Shown one piece after another: positions 42,512 through 51,077 of a stretch of DNA of 64,000 nucleotides (the stretch's first letter is position 1; each line of letters starts with the position of its first letter). A model generated the notes under the pieces. It had not been told where the DNA came from. It worked only from the letters and a program-made list of their open reading frames with translations, and did not search any database. The translations under genes were made by a program, and so were the position numbers. The DNA lies in NCBI GenBank assembly GCA_963825765.1, contig CAWGUU010000001.1, positions 6,606 through 70,605 of the forward strand. Reading direction: 5' to 3'. The stretch comes from CAWGUU01 sp963825765. GTDB taxonomy: Bacteria; Actinomycetota; Acidimicrobiia; Acidimicrobiales; AC-14.

Positions 42512-43477
42512 GTGTCGATGATGCCGATCACGGATCTCACGGGAAACAGGAACGCGATTCAGGCGGCTGCCGCCTTCATCGTCATCTTCCTCGTGGTCGG
42601 CGTCGGCACCGTCGTCCTCCGCTCCGTCGACCCAACCGGCCCGCCGCTGTCCGACCTGCCGGGGCGGCTGGTCATCTCCGGGAGCGGGGCCGGCAACCTG
42701 GAGATCTACACGCTCGGCGCCAACGGCTCCAACCTGGTCAGGGTCACGGACAACCCGGCCGTCGACTCCTACCCGGCCTTCTCGCCGGACGGCTCCAAGA
42801 TCGTCTTCGAGACCAACCGGGACGGCAACTTCGAGATCTACGTGATGAACGCCGACGGCAGCGATCCCCGCCGCCTCACCGAGACACCTGGCGACGAGCA
42901 CCTTCCCGCCTTCTCCCCCGACGGCACCAAGATCGCCTTCACCAGCCCGAGGGACGGCAACTTCGAGATCTACGTCGTGAACGCCGACGGGTCGGACCCC
43001 GTCCGCCTGACGACGTCGGGCGCCACCGACTTCGCCCCCGTCTGGAAGCCGGACGGGTCCAAGATCGCCTTCCACTCCCTCCGCGACGGAAACTCCGAGA
43101 TCTACGTCATGAACGCCGACGGCTCCGAGCAGACCCGGGTGACCCAGGACGAAGCCCAGGACCAGCTTCCGGCCTGGTCGCCCGACGGCGCCCGCATCGC
43201 GTTCCAGCGCACCCGCGGCGGGAACACCGATGTCTACGTCGTGAACGTCGACGGCACCGGGGGCACCTCGGTGAGCGGGTCGAACGGGGGGGACTTCGCC
43301 CCGACCTGGTCGCCCGACGGACGGTACATCGCCTTCCAGAGCGACAGGAAGGGCGGCTCCCGCATCTTCATCGTCGAGGTGGGCGGCAAGGGGGCCACCG
43401 CCCTGGACGGGAACCCGAAGGGGAACGACTACGTCCCGGACTGGACCGCGTCGCCCGCCGCCAGCCCAAGCACCTGA
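42512..43477 (+). CDS. Membrane-anchored TolB-like beta-propeller protein
   Basis: 321 aa. One N-terminal helix (AAAFIVIFLVVGVGTVVL), then six PD40 repeats such as AFSPDGSKIVFETNRDGNFE, AFSPDGTKIAF, WKPDGSKIAFHS, WSPDGARIAFQR, WSPDGRYIAFQS, spaced about 42 residues. Probably an extracytoplasmic propeller for protein or glycan binding. There is no Tol-Pal system nearby, so TolB function is not implied. GTG at 42512 follows the upstream TGA; ATG at 42518 is an alternative. Confidence 0.85.
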   Translation: MSMMPITDLTGNRNAIQAAAAFIVIFLVVGVGTVVLRSVDPTGPPLSDLPGRLVISGSGAGNLEIYTLGANGSNLVRVTDNPAVDSYPAFSPDGSKIVFETNRDGNFEIYVMNADGSDPRRLTETPGDEHLPAFSPDGTKIAFTSPRDGNFEIYVVNADGSDPVRLTTSGATDFAPVWKPDGSKIAFHSLRDGNSEIYVMNADGSEQTRVTQDEAQDQLPAWSPDGARIAFQRTRGGNTDVYVVNVDGTGGTSVSGSNGGDFAPTWSPDGRYIAFQSDRKGGSRIFIVEVGGKGATALDGNPKGNDYVPDWTASPAASPST

Positions 43478-43525
43478 GAGCCGGGCCAGGGGCACCGCTT
43501 TGAGGTTGGGACGGGAGCGGCCGTA

Positions 43526-44431
43526 GTGTCGGCGCCGGTGACCGCAGTCCTGACCTCCACGTTCAACGCCACCCGCACCAAGCTGGGCCCCTACGTGGCG
43601 CTCACCAAGCCGCGGATCATCGAGCTGCTCCTGGTGACGACGGTGCCCACCATGGTCGTGGCCCAGCGGGGGCTGCCGTCGGGCTGGCTGGTGCTGGCCA
43701 CCCTCGTCGGCGGCACGCTGGCCGCGGCCGGCGCCAACGCCACCAACATGGTCGTCGACCGCGACATCGACAGCCTGATGAAGCGGACCCACGGCCGGCC
43801 CCTGGTCACCGGGGCCGTCACCCCTCGCAACGCCCTGATCTTCGCCATCGCCCTCGAGGTGGTGGCGGCCGTCGTCCTCTGGCTGGCGGTCAACCCCCTG
43901 AGCGCCCTGCTGGCCCTCTCGGCCACGCTCTTCTACGTCTTCGTCTACACGCTGTGGCTGAAGCGAACGTCGACCGAGAACATCGTGATCGGCGGGGCCG
44001 CCGGCGCCGTGCCCGTGCTGGTTGGCTGGGCCGCGGTCACCGGCAGCCTGGGCTGGGCCCCATTCGTGCTCTTCGCCCTGATCTTCGCCTGGACGCCACC
44101 CCACTTCTGGGCCCTGGCCATCCGGTACCGGGACGACTACGCCGCCGCCGACGTCCCGATGCTGCCGGTCGTGGCCGGTTTCGACGTCACCGCCCGCCGC
44201 ATCGTCGCCTACACCCTGGTCCTGTGGGCCATCAGCCTGGTCTTCGCGCCGGTCGCCGACATGGGGCCGATCTACCTGTTCGCCGCCGTCGTCCTGGGCG
44301 CGGTGTTCACCTGGCAGGCGGTGGCGCTGCTGCGCAGCGGCACCTACGAGCGGGCCATGCGCCTCTTCGCCTGGTCGATCACCTACATCACGCTCCTCTT
44401 CGGAGCGATGGCGCTCGACCAGCTGATCTGA
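43526..44431 (+). CDS. ctaB: Protoheme IX farnesyltransferase (haem O synthase)
   Basis: 301 aa UbiA-family prenyltransferase that makes haem O for the oxidase. Asp-rich motif NMVVDRDIDSLMKRTHGRPL, second motif YTLWLKRTSTENIVIGGAAG, and WTPPHFWALAIRYRDDYAAA. Nine membrane helices. GTG at 43526 gives the full frame, but TAGTGT overlaps it and lies eight bases before a second GTG at 43538, which would then be a near-leaderless start (MTAVLTSTF). Heads the oxidase cluster. Confidence 0.95.
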   Translation: MSAPVTAVLTSTFNATRTKLGPYVALTKPRIIELLLVTTVPTMVVAQRGLPSGWLVLATLVGGTLAAAGANATNMVVDRDIDSLMKRTHGRPLVTGAVTPRNALIFAIALEVVAAVVLWLAVNPLSALLALSATLFYVFVYTLWLKRTSTENIVIGGAAGAVPVLVGWAAVTGSLGWAPFVLFALIFAWTPPHFWALAIRYRDDYAAADVPMLPVVAGFDVTARRIVAYTLVLWAISLVFAPVADMGPIYLFAAVVLGAVFTWQAVALLRSGTYERAMRLFAWSITYITLLFGAMALDQLI

Positions 44432-44523
44432 ACGGGAAGGCGGATCTGAGCGGGAGAGGCTGATCTGAACGGGACGGCGCGGGGCCTCACCCCGGGTCGA
44501 GCGACGATTCCCCAGTTCGAAAC

Positions 44524-46233
44524 ATGAACGACCCTCCCACTACAGTCCGCGACGCGATGGCGATCACCGAGACGAGTCCCGCAACGGACGCGCCGGCGCC
44601 TCCCGAGGAGCAGCTCCTGGAGCAGAGCGGCACGGGTGGCACCGACCACAAACTCATTGGAACGCTCTTCGCCGTCGCCGCCGTCGCGTTTCTGCTGGTC
44701 GGCGGGGCGCTGGCGGTTGTCATGCGGGCCCAGCTGTCGGGGCCCGACCTCGACATCGTCGGGGGCGGCGGCTTCCGGCTGCTCTCCACCATGCACGGCG
44801 TGATCATGGTGTTCCTCTTCCTCCTACCGATGTGGCTCGGGCTGGCCAGCGCCATGGTGCCCCTGCAGATCGGTGCCACCCGGATGGCCTTCCCCCGCCT
44901 CCATGCCCTCTCCCTCTGGATGTTCCTCGGCGGGGCCGGAATGGTCTGCGCCGCTCCTTTCGTCTCCGACGTGATCAGTGGCTGGGACCTGAGCCGCCCG
45001 ATCCCCGAGGGCTACGCGGTTGCTGCGGGCAACGGTCCCGACCTGCTCATCCTCGGCCTCATGGTTGTCTCCGTGGCCGCCATCGTCGCCGCCATCAACC
45101 TGATCGTCACCATCCTCCAGCTCCGGGCCCCCGGTCTCACCCCCGTCCGCCTGCCGATGTTCAGCTGGACGGTGGCCGTCTCCAGCTCCGTGCTGCTCCT
45201 CGCCCTTCCCGTTCTGGTCGGGGCGCTCCTCATGCTCTTCGTCGACCGCCACTACGGGGGGCCGCTCTTCAGCGGCTTCACCGGCAGCCGGGGTGGCAAC
45301 CCGCTGCTGTGGCCCCGCCTGTTCTGGTTCGCTGTCTACCCGCTGCTGTGGGCGCTCCTGCTGCCGGCGCTGGGTGTGATCGCGGACATCGTTCCCGTGC
45401 TGACCCGCAGCCCCCTCTTCAGCCGGGCCCGGGCGGGCGTGGCGGTGGTGGCCATCGGCGTCCTCGCCTTCTTCGGCTGGGGCAGCGAGGTGCCGAGCCT
45501 GTCGCGCGCCAAGCTGCTGTTCGCCGTCGGCGCCCTCGCCGTGCTGGCCCCGGTGGGCCTGCTGGTGCTGAACCTGCTGCTCAGCCTGCGGACGGCGGCC
45601 CGCACCGATCGTGGCCTGCGGCGGCGGCTCGGCTCCGGGCTCGGGCTCCACGTGGTGGGCTTCGTGGCCCTGCTCGGGGTGGGATTGGCCGGAGCGCTGG
45701 TTTCGGCCCTCGACGCCACCGGCGCCTCGCACACCAACTACTGGTCGGTCGCCACCCAGAACAGCCTCTTCTTCGGCCCGGCCACCATCGCCGCCGCCGC
45801 CGCCCTGGTCTACTGGGCGCCGAAGCTCTGGGGGCGCAGCCTCTCCGAGAGCCTGAGCCGGTTCCAGGCGCTCGCCCTCACCGTCGGATCACTTCTCGCC
45901 TTCCTGCCCATGTTCGTGCTCGGCATCCAGGACATGGGCACCGACGTCGGCACCTACGACGCCGACGCCGGCTGGGCCGCCGCCAACCTCGCCTCGGCGC
46001 TCGGCACCGCCCTATTGGTGTTCGGCCTGCTCCTGCTCGTGCTGAACCTGCTGTCCAGCGTGGTGGCCAAGCGGGGCGACCCGGCCGGGGCCGACCCGTG
46101 GGGCGGCCGCACGCTGGAGTGGGCGACCTCGTCGCCGCCCCCGCCGTACAACTTCGACACGCTCCCCGAGGTCCGCTCGGACTCGCCGCTCGTCGACCTC
46201 GGCCCGAGCCCCGACAGCCATCCGGAGTCCTGA
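44524..46233 (+). CDS. Cytochrome oxidase subunit I paralogue lacking nearly all metal ligands
   Basis: 569 aa, about 14 membrane helices, clearly COX1-like: TMHGVIMVFLFLLP, PRLHALSLWMF, INLIVTILQLRAPG, the conserved tail DPWGGRTLEWATSSPPPPYN. But the CuB and Tyr block reads FWFAVYPLLWALLLPALG where the catalytic protein has FGHPEVY; the HH pair is absent; and AHFHYVL is replaced by HTNYWSVATQNSLF. Only H91 of the haem a pair remains. It should not reduce oxygen. An alternative start is ATG 44557, ten bases after TACAGT. Followed by COX3-like and cupredoxin genes. Confidence 0.85.
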   Translation: MNDPPTTVRDAMAITETSPATDAPAPPEEQLLEQSGTGGTDHKLIGTLFAVAAVAFLLVGGALAVVMRAQLSGPDLDIVGGGGFRLLSTMHGVIMVFLFLLPMWLGLASAMVPLQIGATRMAFPRLHALSLWMFLGGAGMVCAAPFVSDVISGWDLSRPIPEGYAVAAGNGPDLLILGLMVVSVAAIVAAINLIVTILQLRAPGLTPVRLPMFSWTVAVSSSVLLLALPVLVGALLMLFVDRHYGGPLFSGFTGSRGGNPLLWPRLFWFAVYPLLWALLLPALGVIADIVPVLTRSPLFSRARAGVAVVAIGVLAFFGWGSEVPSLSRAKLLFAVGALAVLAPVGLLVLNLLLSLRTAARTDRGLRRRLGSGLGLHVVGFVALLGVGLAGALVSALDATGASHTNYWSVATQNSLFFGPATIAAAAALVYWAPKLWGRSLSESLSRFQALALTVGSLLAFLPMFVLGIQDMGTDVGTYDADAGWAAANLASALGTALLVFGLLLLVLNLLSSVVAKRGDPAGADPWGGRTLEWATSSPPPPYNFDTLPEVRSDSPLVDLGPSPDSHPES

Positions 46234-46899
46234 TGGCCGCCGTCACCACCCCCGCCCGAGCGGGCGACGCCACACCGGCTGCCGCCTCCTCCTCCGCTCC
46301 GCTCGCCCTGTCGAGCGGCGAGCGCCCCACACCGGCCAAGGTCCTGCCCGACCGCACCCGCGCCCTCGGCACGCTTCTGTTCATGGCCGCCGACGCCATG
46401 GTGCTCGGCGCCATCGTCGCCGCCTATCTCGCGGTGAAGAGCGGTGCGCCGTACTGGCCGCACCGGGGGGTCGACGTCGGCACTTACATCCCCACCGTGG
46501 TCTCCATCACCGCCTTTCTCGCCCTCTTCTCGTCCCAATGGGCGGTGACGTCGACGAGGCTCAACGACCAGCGCAACGCCGCCTACGCCCTCGGGACTCA
46601 CGGTGTTCTTCGGCGTGGCCATGGCCACCGCCGAGCTCCACGCCCTCGGCACCGCCGGGTTCGGCGTCGGCGACCACGCCTACGGCGCCTTCTACTTCCT
46701 CTTGGTCGGCTTCAGCGTCGCCCACGTCGTCGCCGGCATCCCGCTGCTGGTCATGCTGACCGGACGCTCCCTCGCCGGTCACTTCTCCAGCGAGCAGCAC
46801 GACCCCTTGCGGGCCGGGGTCCTCTACTGGCAGTACGCCATGGCCGTCTGGTTCACGGTGGCGACGGTGCTGTTCGTGGTGTCCGCGGTGCACGGCTGA
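46233..46899 (+). pseudogene. Cytochrome oxidase subunit III-like protein, frameshifted
   Basis: Two frames make one COX3-like membrane protein of about 222 aa. N-part: DRTRALGTLLFMAADAMVLG then VSITAFLALFSSQWAVTSTR; frame lost near 46597-46603 (around CCCTCGGGACTCAC). C-part: LTVFFGVAMATAELHALG, FYFLLVGFSVAHVVAGIPLL, and VLYWQYAMAVWFTVATVLFV. ATG at 46233 overlaps the preceding stop. It is a second COX3 besides ctaE, paired with the unusual COX1 paralogue. May be an assembly error rather than true decay. Confidence 0.75.
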
Positions 46900-47882
46900 T
46901 GCTGCGCACCAACGTCATCACCCCGCTGGCCCGCTTCTTCCTGAGCCTCTCGGCGGCCTCGGGGCTGGGACTGGTGGGCTACGGCCTCTTCACCGGCGAC
47001 ATGCTGGGCATCACCCTCATGCTGGTGGTGCTCGTGGTCGCCGGCTTCACGGGGATCGTCGTGAGCGGCTACCGCGTCAACGACGTCGCCGTCACCGTGC
47101 CCGCCGACGCCCCTGCGCCCCAGCGCCTCGAGGTGGTCAGGGTGGACCTGCCCGGCGGCGGTGCATGGCCGTTCACCGCCGCCCTGTCGCTCACCCTGCT
47201 CCTGCTGGGACTCGTCATGGGACCGATCGTCGCCTACTTCGGCCTCGCCGTCGGCGCCATCACCGCGATCGGCTGGCTGGCCCAGGTCTCGTCCGACATG
47301 ACCGGGCGCCACGCCAACCTGCTGCCGCTGGGCCTTCCGGTGCTCGGCCTGTGCGCCATCGCCTCGATCATCTTCTTCGTCTCCCGCGTGCTGCTGGCCG
47401 TCCCCGAACAGGCCTCCACGTTCATCGCCCTGATGCTGGCGGTGATGATCATGGCCGCCGCCAGCCTTCTGGCCCTGAAGCCGACCATCCCGGGCAGGAC
47501 CGGCGCCTGGATCCTCGGGATCTCCGCCCTCGCCATGATCGGCGCCGGCATCGTCGCCGCCAACGCCGGCGAGCGCGCCATCGAGAAGCACGAGGGACAC
47601 GAGACGGTCGAGATCAAGGCAAAGGACATCGCCTTCGACGCCAAGGAGCTGGAGTTCCACGCCGAGTCCGAGTCGAAGCTGCTCTTCGACAACGAGGACA
47701 CGGGCATCCTCCACAACGTGGCGATCTACGAGCACGACGCCAAGGGCCCGATCGTCTTCCAGGGCGACGTCATCAACGGGCCGGGCGAGGTCACCTACAA
47801 GTTCAAGTCGCCCGCCCTCGGCGAGTACTACTTCCAGTGCGACATCCACCCCAACATGAACGGCAAGGTCGTCGTCGAGTGA
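46899..47882 (+). CDS. Membrane protein with C-terminal cupredoxin (type 1 copper) domain
   Basis: 327 aa. Residues 1-210: about seven membrane helices. Residues about 235-327: a plastocyanin-like domain (TVEIKAKDIAFDAKELEF) with copper ligands His in ILHNVAIY, then Cys, His and Met in YYFQCDIHPNMNGKVVV. Likely an electron carrier or copper-holding subunit for the oxidase. ATG at 46899 overlaps the COX3-like stop. The arrangement after a non-catalytic COX1 and a COX3 suggests an accessory membrane complex. Confidence 0.85.
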   Translation: MLRTNVITPLARFFLSLSAASGLGLVGYGLFTGDMLGITLMLVVLVVAGFTGIVVSGYRVNDVAVTVPADAPAPQRLEVVRVDLPGGGAWPFTAALSLTLLLLGLVMGPIVAYFGLAVGAITAIGWLAQVSSDMTGRHANLLPLGLPVLGLCAIASIIFFVSRVLLAVPEQASTFIALMLAVMIMAAASLLALKPTIPGRTGAWILGISALAMIGAGIVAANAGERAIEKHEGHETVEIKAKDIAFDAKELEFHAESESKLLFDNEDTGILHNVAIYEHDAKGPIVFQGDVINGPGEVTYKFKSPALGEYYFQCDIHPNMNGKVVVE

Positions 47883-47922
47883 GGGTTTGGCATCTTCGTC
47901 ACACAACAGACAGAGTCGATGA

Positions 47923-47938
47923 TGTGAAGCGCTTCACG
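47923..47938 (+). promoter_or_regulatory. Candidate Rex operator overlapping the ctaC start codon
   Basis: TGTGAAGCGCTTCACG: half-sites TGTGAA and TTCACG spaced by four, 11 of 12 conserved half-site positions of the Streptomyces Rex operator, and a perfect 14-base palindrome GTGAAGCGCTTCAC. It also encodes the first codons of CtaC, so part of the match could be chance. It has the same 6-4-6 layout as 10883-10898 and 21548-21563. Confidence 0.4.
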
Positions 47939-48934
47939 AAGTGGGGCCGGGCGAAGTGGATCCTGCCCCCCGGCCTCCTGCTCCTGCTGGCCGGCTGCGC
48001 CAAGAACGCCCCGCAGACGACGATGGAATCCAAGGGCCCGGTGGCCGAGTCCATCTACAACCTGTCGGCCCCGGTGTTCATCCTCGCCGGCATCGTGTTC
48101 GTCCTGGTCCAGGCCCTCGTGCTCATCGCCGCCATCAAGTTCCGCGACCGGCCCGGTGCCAAGGAGCCCAAGCAGGTGCACGGCAACACCCGCCTCGAGG
48201 TGGGCTGGACGCTCATCCCCGCGCTCATCCTGTTCGCCGTCGCCATCCCCACCATCAAGACCATCTTCGACCTCAGCCGCACGCCGGCGAACGCCATGAA
48301 GGTCACCGTCACCGGCCACCAGTTCTGGTGGGAGTACCGCTACGACGACCTGGGGATCGTCACTGCCAACGAGCTGCACCTCCCCGTCGGCCGGCCCGTC
48401 GAGATGCAGCTCGTGAGCAACGACGTGATCCACAGCTTCTGGGTGCCCGCCTTCGCCGGCAAGACCGACGTCATCCCGGGCCGCCCCAACCGGATGACCT
48501 TCACCGCCGGCGAGGCGGGCAGGTTCCCCGGACAGTGCACCGAGTACTGCGGCCTGTCCCACGCCAACATGCGGAACTGGGCGGTGGCCCAGACTCCCGG
48601 CGACTTCGACGCCTGGGTGGTGTCCCAGCGGGCCGCCGCCGCGCCCCCGCCCGCCGGCGGCGAGGCGGCCGAGGGGCTCACCCTGTTCGAGACGAAGGGG
48701 TGCGGCGGGTGCCATACCGTCGAGGGCACCTCCCGGGGCAAGACCGGGCCCAACCTGACCCACCTGTACAGCCGTGAGACGTTCGCCGGCAGCATGTTCA
48801 CCCTGAACACCGACAACCTGCGCGACTGGCTGCAGAACCCGCCCGGGGTGAAGCCCGGCTCGCAGATGCCCAACCTGAATCTCAGTTCCAACGAGATCAC
48901 CAAGCTGATCGCCTACCTGGAGACCCTGCGATGA
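47924..48934 (+). CDS. ctaC: Cytochrome c oxidase subunit II with fused cytochrome c (caa3 type)
   Basis: 336 aa lipoprotein (lipobox LLAGCAK). Two helices (VFILAGIVFVLVQALVLIAA, EVGWTLIPALILFAVAIPTI), then the CuA cupredoxin: VTGHQFWWEYRYDDLG, SNDVIHSFWVPAFAGK and GQCTEYCGLSHANM with the C-x3-C-x3-H-x2-M copper ligands. C-terminal cytochrome c domain with GCGGCHTV and a Met in GSQMPNLNLSSNE. Electrons from the bc complex enter here. GTG start at 47924. Confidence 0.95.
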   Translation: MKRFTKWGRAKWILPPGLLLLLAGCAKNAPQTTMESKGPVAESIYNLSAPVFILAGIVFVLVQALVLIAAIKFRDRPGAKEPKQVHGNTRLEVGWTLIPALILFAVAIPTIKTIFDLSRTPANAMKVTVTGHQFWWEYRYDDLGIVTANELHLPVGRPVEMQLVSNDVIHSFWVPAFAGKTDVIPGRPNRMTFTAGEAGRFPGQCTEYCGLSHANMRNWAVAQTPGDFDAWVVSQRAAAAPPPAGGEAAEGLTLFETKGCGGCHTVEGTSRGKTGPNLTHLYSRETFAGSMFTLNTDNLRDWLQNPPGVKPGSQMPNLNLSSNEITKLIAYLETLR

Positions 48935-48995
48935 ACCACAGGCCCACGAGTTCCCGGTCGTCGGGCGGATTTTGCCATCTTTCGGGGAGGTGCTG

Positions 48996-51077
48996 ATGGC
49001 TACCGTCACCCGCCCCTCACCCACCGCCGCCCCGGCCGCGCCCCTGCGGGCGGCGCCGGTCAAGCTCTTCCGCCGACCCACCGGCTACCAGAAGGGCATG
49101 TGGGGGTGGATCACCACCATCGACCACAAGAAGATCGGGATCATGTACATGGTCACCGCCGGGATGTTCTTCGTCCTCGGCGGTTTCGAGGCCATGCTGC
49201 TGCGCATCCAGCTCGGAACGCCGGAGAGCACCTTCCTGAGCGCCGAGGCCTACAACCAGGTCTTCACCATGCACGGCACCACCATGATCTTCCTGGTGAT
49301 CATGCCGTTGTCGGCAGGCTTCGCCAACTACCTGCTGCCGTTGATGATCGGCGCCCGCGACGTCGCTTTCCCCCGGCTCAACGCCTTCGGCTTCTGGGTC
49401 TTCCTGGTCGGTGGCTTGTTCATGTACTCCAGCTTCTTCCTGGGGGGCATGCCCAACGGCGGCTGGTTCGGCTACACGCCCCTCACCGAGGTCCTCCCCG
49501 GCCACAACATCGACTTCTGGGTCTTCGGGCTCCAGATCCTCGGCATCGCGTCCCTCAGCGGTGCGGTGAACCTGATCGTCACCGTCATCAACATGCGGGC
49601 GCCGGGCATGAGCCTGATGCGGATGCCGGTCTTCGTGTGGATGTCGCTGGTGGCCCAGTTCCTCCTGCTCTTCGCCATCCCGATCATCACCGTGGCCCTG
49701 TTCCTGCTCAGCTTCGACAGGATGTTCTCCACCAACTTCTTCGTGCCGTCGTCGGGAGGCGATCCGCTGCTCTGGCAGCACCTGTTCTGGCTGTTCGGCC
49801 ATCCGGAGGTCTACATCCTGATCCTCCCGGCCATGGGGATCGTGTCGGAGATCCTCCCGGTCTTCTCCCGCAAGCCGCTGTTCGGCTACGCCGTGATGGT
49901 CTTCTCCGGCATCGCCATCGGCCTCATGGGCTGGGGCGTCTGGGTCCACCACATGTTCGCCACGGGCCTGGGCCCGGTGGCGCTGTCGGCGTTCGCCGCC
50001 TCCACCATGTTCATCGCGGTGCCCACCGGAGTGAAGATCTTCAACTGGATCAGCACCATGTGGGGGGGCAAGATCAAGCTGACCACTCCGATGCTGTTCG
50101 CCATCGGGTTCGTGGCCATGTTCACCATCGGCGGCCTGTCCGGCGTCACCCACGCGGTCGTGCCCTCCGACACCCAGCAGACCGACACCTACTACATCGT
50201 CGCCCACTTCCACTACGTGCTGTTCGGCGGCAGCATGTTCGGGCTCTTCGGCGGCGCCTACTACTGGTGGCCCAAGATCACCGGCCGGATGCTGAGCGAC
50301 ACGATCGGCAAGGTCCACTTCTGGCTCATGATGATCGGCTTCAACCTCACCTTCGGGCCGTTCCACATTCTCGGGCTGCAAGGGATGCCACGGCGGATCT
50401 ACACCTACCCCGAGGGCAAGGGCTGGGACTTCTGGAACTTCGCGGCCACCATCGGCTCGTTCCTCATCGCCATTTCGTTCCTCGTCTTCCTCTACAACGT
50501 GTGGCACAGCCGCAAGAACCCTCATGCCGGTGACGACCCCTGGGACGCCCGCAGCCTGGAGTGGTCGATCCCCTCGCCTCCCCCCGAGTACAACTTCGCC
50601 GAGATCCCGCTGGTCACGGCCCGCGACGACTTCTGGCACCGCAAGTACACCGAGGACGACGAGGGCCGAGCCGTCCGCCGGGAGGTCCCCGGCTTGCCAG
50701 CTGTCGTGGCCAAGGAGCCGGCCGAGCACGACGAAGACGCCGACGGTGTTCCGTCCGAGGACAGCGCCCCCGACGCGCCCCACGCCGAGGAACCGCCCCA
50801 CATCCACATGCCGTCGCCGTCGTACTGGCCGGCGGTGACCTCTCTGGCCCTGCCGATCATCTCCTACGGGATGATCTACAAGGCCTACGTGGTGGCGGCC
50901 CTGGGCGGCGTGTGGATCCTCGGCTGCCTCTTTGCCTGGGCCCTGGAGCCGGCCACCGCGCCGGAGGACACGAATGGGCACGGCGACGACCACAGCCCCG
51001 ACGACCACGACGCGCCGGACGAGGCAGTCTCACCGGACGACGCGACCCCCGAGCTCGAGACGGCGGACCGTACGTGA
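48996..51077 (+). CDS. ctaD: Cytochrome c oxidase subunit I (catalytic)
   Basis: 693 aa. Every ligand is present: H93 (TMHGTTMIF, haem a), H269 and Y273 (FGHPEVY, CuB and its crosslinked Tyr), H318-H319 (VWVHHMF), H404 and H406 (AHFHYVLFGG, haems a3 and a). After the usual core ending DPWDARSLEWSIPSPPPEYN comes an extension of about 140 residues with two further helices and an Asp/His-rich tail. The ATG at 48996 has GGGGAGG five bases upstream; an earlier in-frame ATG lacks this. Confidence 0.96.
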   Translation: MATVTRPSPTAAPAAPLRAAPVKLFRRPTGYQKGMWGWITTIDHKKIGIMYMVTAGMFFVLGGFEAMLLRIQLGTPESTFLSAEAYNQVFTMHGTTMIFLVIMPLSAGFANYLLPLMIGARDVAFPRLNAFGFWVFLVGGLFMYSSFFLGGMPNGGWFGYTPLTEVLPGHNIDFWVFGLQILGIASLSGAVNLIVTVINMRAPGMSLMRMPVFVWMSLVAQFLLLFAIPIITVALFLLSFDRMFSTNFFVPSSGGDPLLWQHLFWLFGHPEVYILILPAMGIVSEILPVFSRKPLFGYAVMVFSGIAIGLMGWGVWVHHMFATGLGPVALSAFAASTMFIAVPTGVKIFNWISTMWGGKIKLTTPMLFAIGFVAMFTIGGLSGVTHAVVPSDTQQTDTYYIVAHFHYVLFGGSMFGLFGGAYYWWPKITGRMLSDTIGKVHFWLMMIGFNLTFGPFHILGLQGMPRRIYTYPEGKGWDFWNFAATIGSFLIAISFLVFLYNVWHSRKNPHAGDDPWDARSLEWSIPSPPPEYNFAEIPLVTARDDFWHRKYTEDDEGRAVRREVPGLPAVVAKEPAEHDEDADGVPSEDSAPDAPHAEEPPHIHMPSPSYWPAVTSLALPIISYGMIYKAYVVAALGGVWILGCLFAWALEPATAPEDTNGHGDDHSPDDHDAPDEAVSPDDATPELETADRT

